From contig CAJULG010000001.1 in the NCBI GenBank assembly GCA_910587045.1, forward strand, positions 436,116-500,115: a stretch of 64,000 nucleotides of DNA, given 5' to 3'. Positions 63,016 to 64,000 of this stretch are shown piece by piece (the stretch's first letter is position 1; every line of letters begins with the position of its first letter). A model generated the notes under the pieces. It had not been told where the DNA came from. It saw only the letters and a program-made list of their open reading frames with translations, and did no database searches. This DNA comes from an uncultured Lachnospiraceae bacterium. Its GTDB lineage: Bacteria > Bacillota > Clostridia > Lachnospirales > Lachnospiraceae. The translations under genes and the position numbers were made by a program.

Positions 63016-64000
63016 TTTACACCTTCCCTGGTATCCTCTAATACGATTCCCTTGTCCTGCAGTTCATTCCGAATGGCATCCGCTCTGGCAAAATCTTTAT
63101 CCTTTCTTGCCTGTTGACGTTCTTCGATCAGACGTTCAATCTCCTCATCCAGCAGAGCTTCCTCTCTGTGGGTTTCAATTCCAAGAATGCCGCACAGCAG
63201 TTCTAATGTATCCAGAATCTTTTCACAATACGATTTCGATACATGTTCCCCTATTGTAGTATTGGATAACCTTACCAGTTCAAAAATAACAGCAATCGCA
63301 TCTGCCGTATTCAGATCATCGTCCATCGCCGCTTCATATTTTTCAACCAGCTCATCCACTTTTCTGATCTGCCCGTCATCAGGTTGACTGTCCTCTGCCT
63401 GTTTTAAAGCTTCTTCTGCCCGTTCCACGGCAGTCAGGATCCGTTCCAGACCATTCTTTGCCGCTTCTACCAGATCATCCGAGAAATTCAACGGACTTCT
63501 GTAATGGGCGCTTAGCATAAAAAACCGGATCACCTGCAACGGGTACTTCTCCCCGATCTCACGGACGGTAAAAAAATTCCCCAATGACTTTGACATTTTT
63601 TCGTTATCTATCTTCAAAAAAGCATTATGCATCCAGTAGCGGGCAAATTCTGTTCCGTTTGCCGCCTCGCTCTGGGCAATCTCATTTTCGTGATGCGGAA
63701 AGATCAGATCCTCTCCTCCGGCATGGATATCAATGACATCTCCGATATACTTCTTCGACATGCAGGAGCATTCCAGATGCCAGCCCGGACGGCCTTCTCC
63801 CCATGGGGATTCCCAGAAAGGTTCTCCCTCCTTCTTCGGCTTCCACAGGACAAAATCCAGATTATCTTCCTTCTCCTCCTGTCCGGACACCTTTAATTCC
63901 CGGTTACCGCTTCTTAAGTCATCCAGATTCTTGTGTGACAGCTTCCCGTAATCCTGAAAGCGTCTGGTTCTGAAATATACGGTTCCGTTCACTTCATATG
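63000..64000 (-). CDS. cysS: Cysteinyl-tRNA synthetase (N-terminus beyond window)
   Basis: The frame continues unbroken to the right edge, so the visible 332 residues are the C-terminal two thirds or so. Features are YFRTRRFQDYGKLS, the zinc-site region WHLECSCMSKKYIGD with IHAGGEDLIFPHHENE, KMSKS in DNEKMSKSLGNF, and the helical C-terminal domain. The apparent GTG start near 63,992 is internal. The order cysS-mrnC-rlmB-sigH is the usual Firmicutes arrangement. Confidence 0.96.
   Translation of the reverse strand, partial: YEVNGTVYFRTRRFQDYGKLSHKNLDDLRSGNRELKVSGQEEKEDNLDFVLWKPKKEGEPFWESPWGEGRPGWHLECSCMSKKYIGDVIDIHAGGEDLIFPHHENEIAQSEAANGTEFARYWMHNAFLKIDNEKMSKSLGNFFTVREIGEKYPLQVIRFFMLSAHYRSPLNFSDDLVEAAKNGLERILTAVERAEEALKQAEDSQPDDGQIRKVDELVEKYEAAMDDDLNTADAIAVIFELVRLSNTTIGEHVSKSYCEKILDTLELLCGILGIETHREEALLDEEIERLIEERQQARKDKDFARADAIRNELQDKGIVLEDTREGVKWKKI

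Overview
The window reads as the chromosome of a spore-forming, butyrate-producing anaerobe of the Lachnospiraceae (Firmicutes, class Clostridia). The evidence is a complete crotonyl-CoA branch (thl-crt-hbd-bcd-etfB-etfA) with phosphate butyryltransferase and butyrate kinase close by, an alpha/beta-type small acid-soluble spore protein, a SigH-like sigma factor, Nfn-type electron-bifurcating transhydrogenase genes, CIRCE-controlled groESL, and a Gram-positive sortase with a matching wall-anchored protein. The buk-type terminal step resembles Coprococcus or Butyrivibrio-like lineages, but the species cannot be fixed from this sequence. Almost all of the DNA is chromosomal core. I see no transposase, prophage, CRISPR array or rRNA.

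Layout. 0-5 kb: yqhQ-like membrane protein (cut by the window edge), rpmE and rho on the minus strand, then a divergent region with two copies of a 50-bp palindromic repeat, malic enzyme and a DUF4364-type regulator. 5-11 kb: the protein quality-control cluster tig-clpP-clpX-lon-ysxC. 11-17 kb: a spore protein and a 1754-residue surface protein ending in an SPQTG sorting signal. 17-27 kb: butyrate synthesis; ptb-buk and the thl-to-etfA operon flank a paralogous pair of small membrane proteins, one of them broken by a stop codon. 27-34 kb: ygiQ, an mreB paralogue, a very long charged-helix protein ending in a degenerate AAA+-like domain, and a TPR-like protein, apparently one transcription unit. 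34-45 kb: rhomboid protease, HAD phosphatase, glpK, a YbjQ-domain/zinc-ribbon protein, an amidohydrolase, a radical SAM protein, carAB and queH. 45-54 kb: a small orphan gene with a near-consensus promoter, a secreted protein, the nfnA-nfnB-membrane protein-guaB operon, and thyA-folA-sortase. 53-58 kb: a repressor-like protein fused to an inactive KDPG-aldolase-like domain next to an HExxH protein, then groESL bracketed by structured repeats. 58-64 kb: DUF2225 protein, glnS, tRNA-Thr, sigH, rlmB, mrnC and cysS (cut by the window edge).

The strongest candidate for something undescribed is the non-coding stretch 57,017-57,524. It holds four copies of a roughly 120-nt element that folds into the same set of helices, with base changes that keep the pairing, arranged as a near-perfect 246-bp tandem duplication directly after an extended -10 promoter. 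A diverged element of similar architecture lies just after groEL on the other strand (54,764-54,881). Other leads are the HTH/dead-aldolase regulator with its HExxH neighbour, the pseudo-AAA+/charged-helix protein coupled to an mreB paralogue, and a class B sortase with its likely SPQTG substrate.
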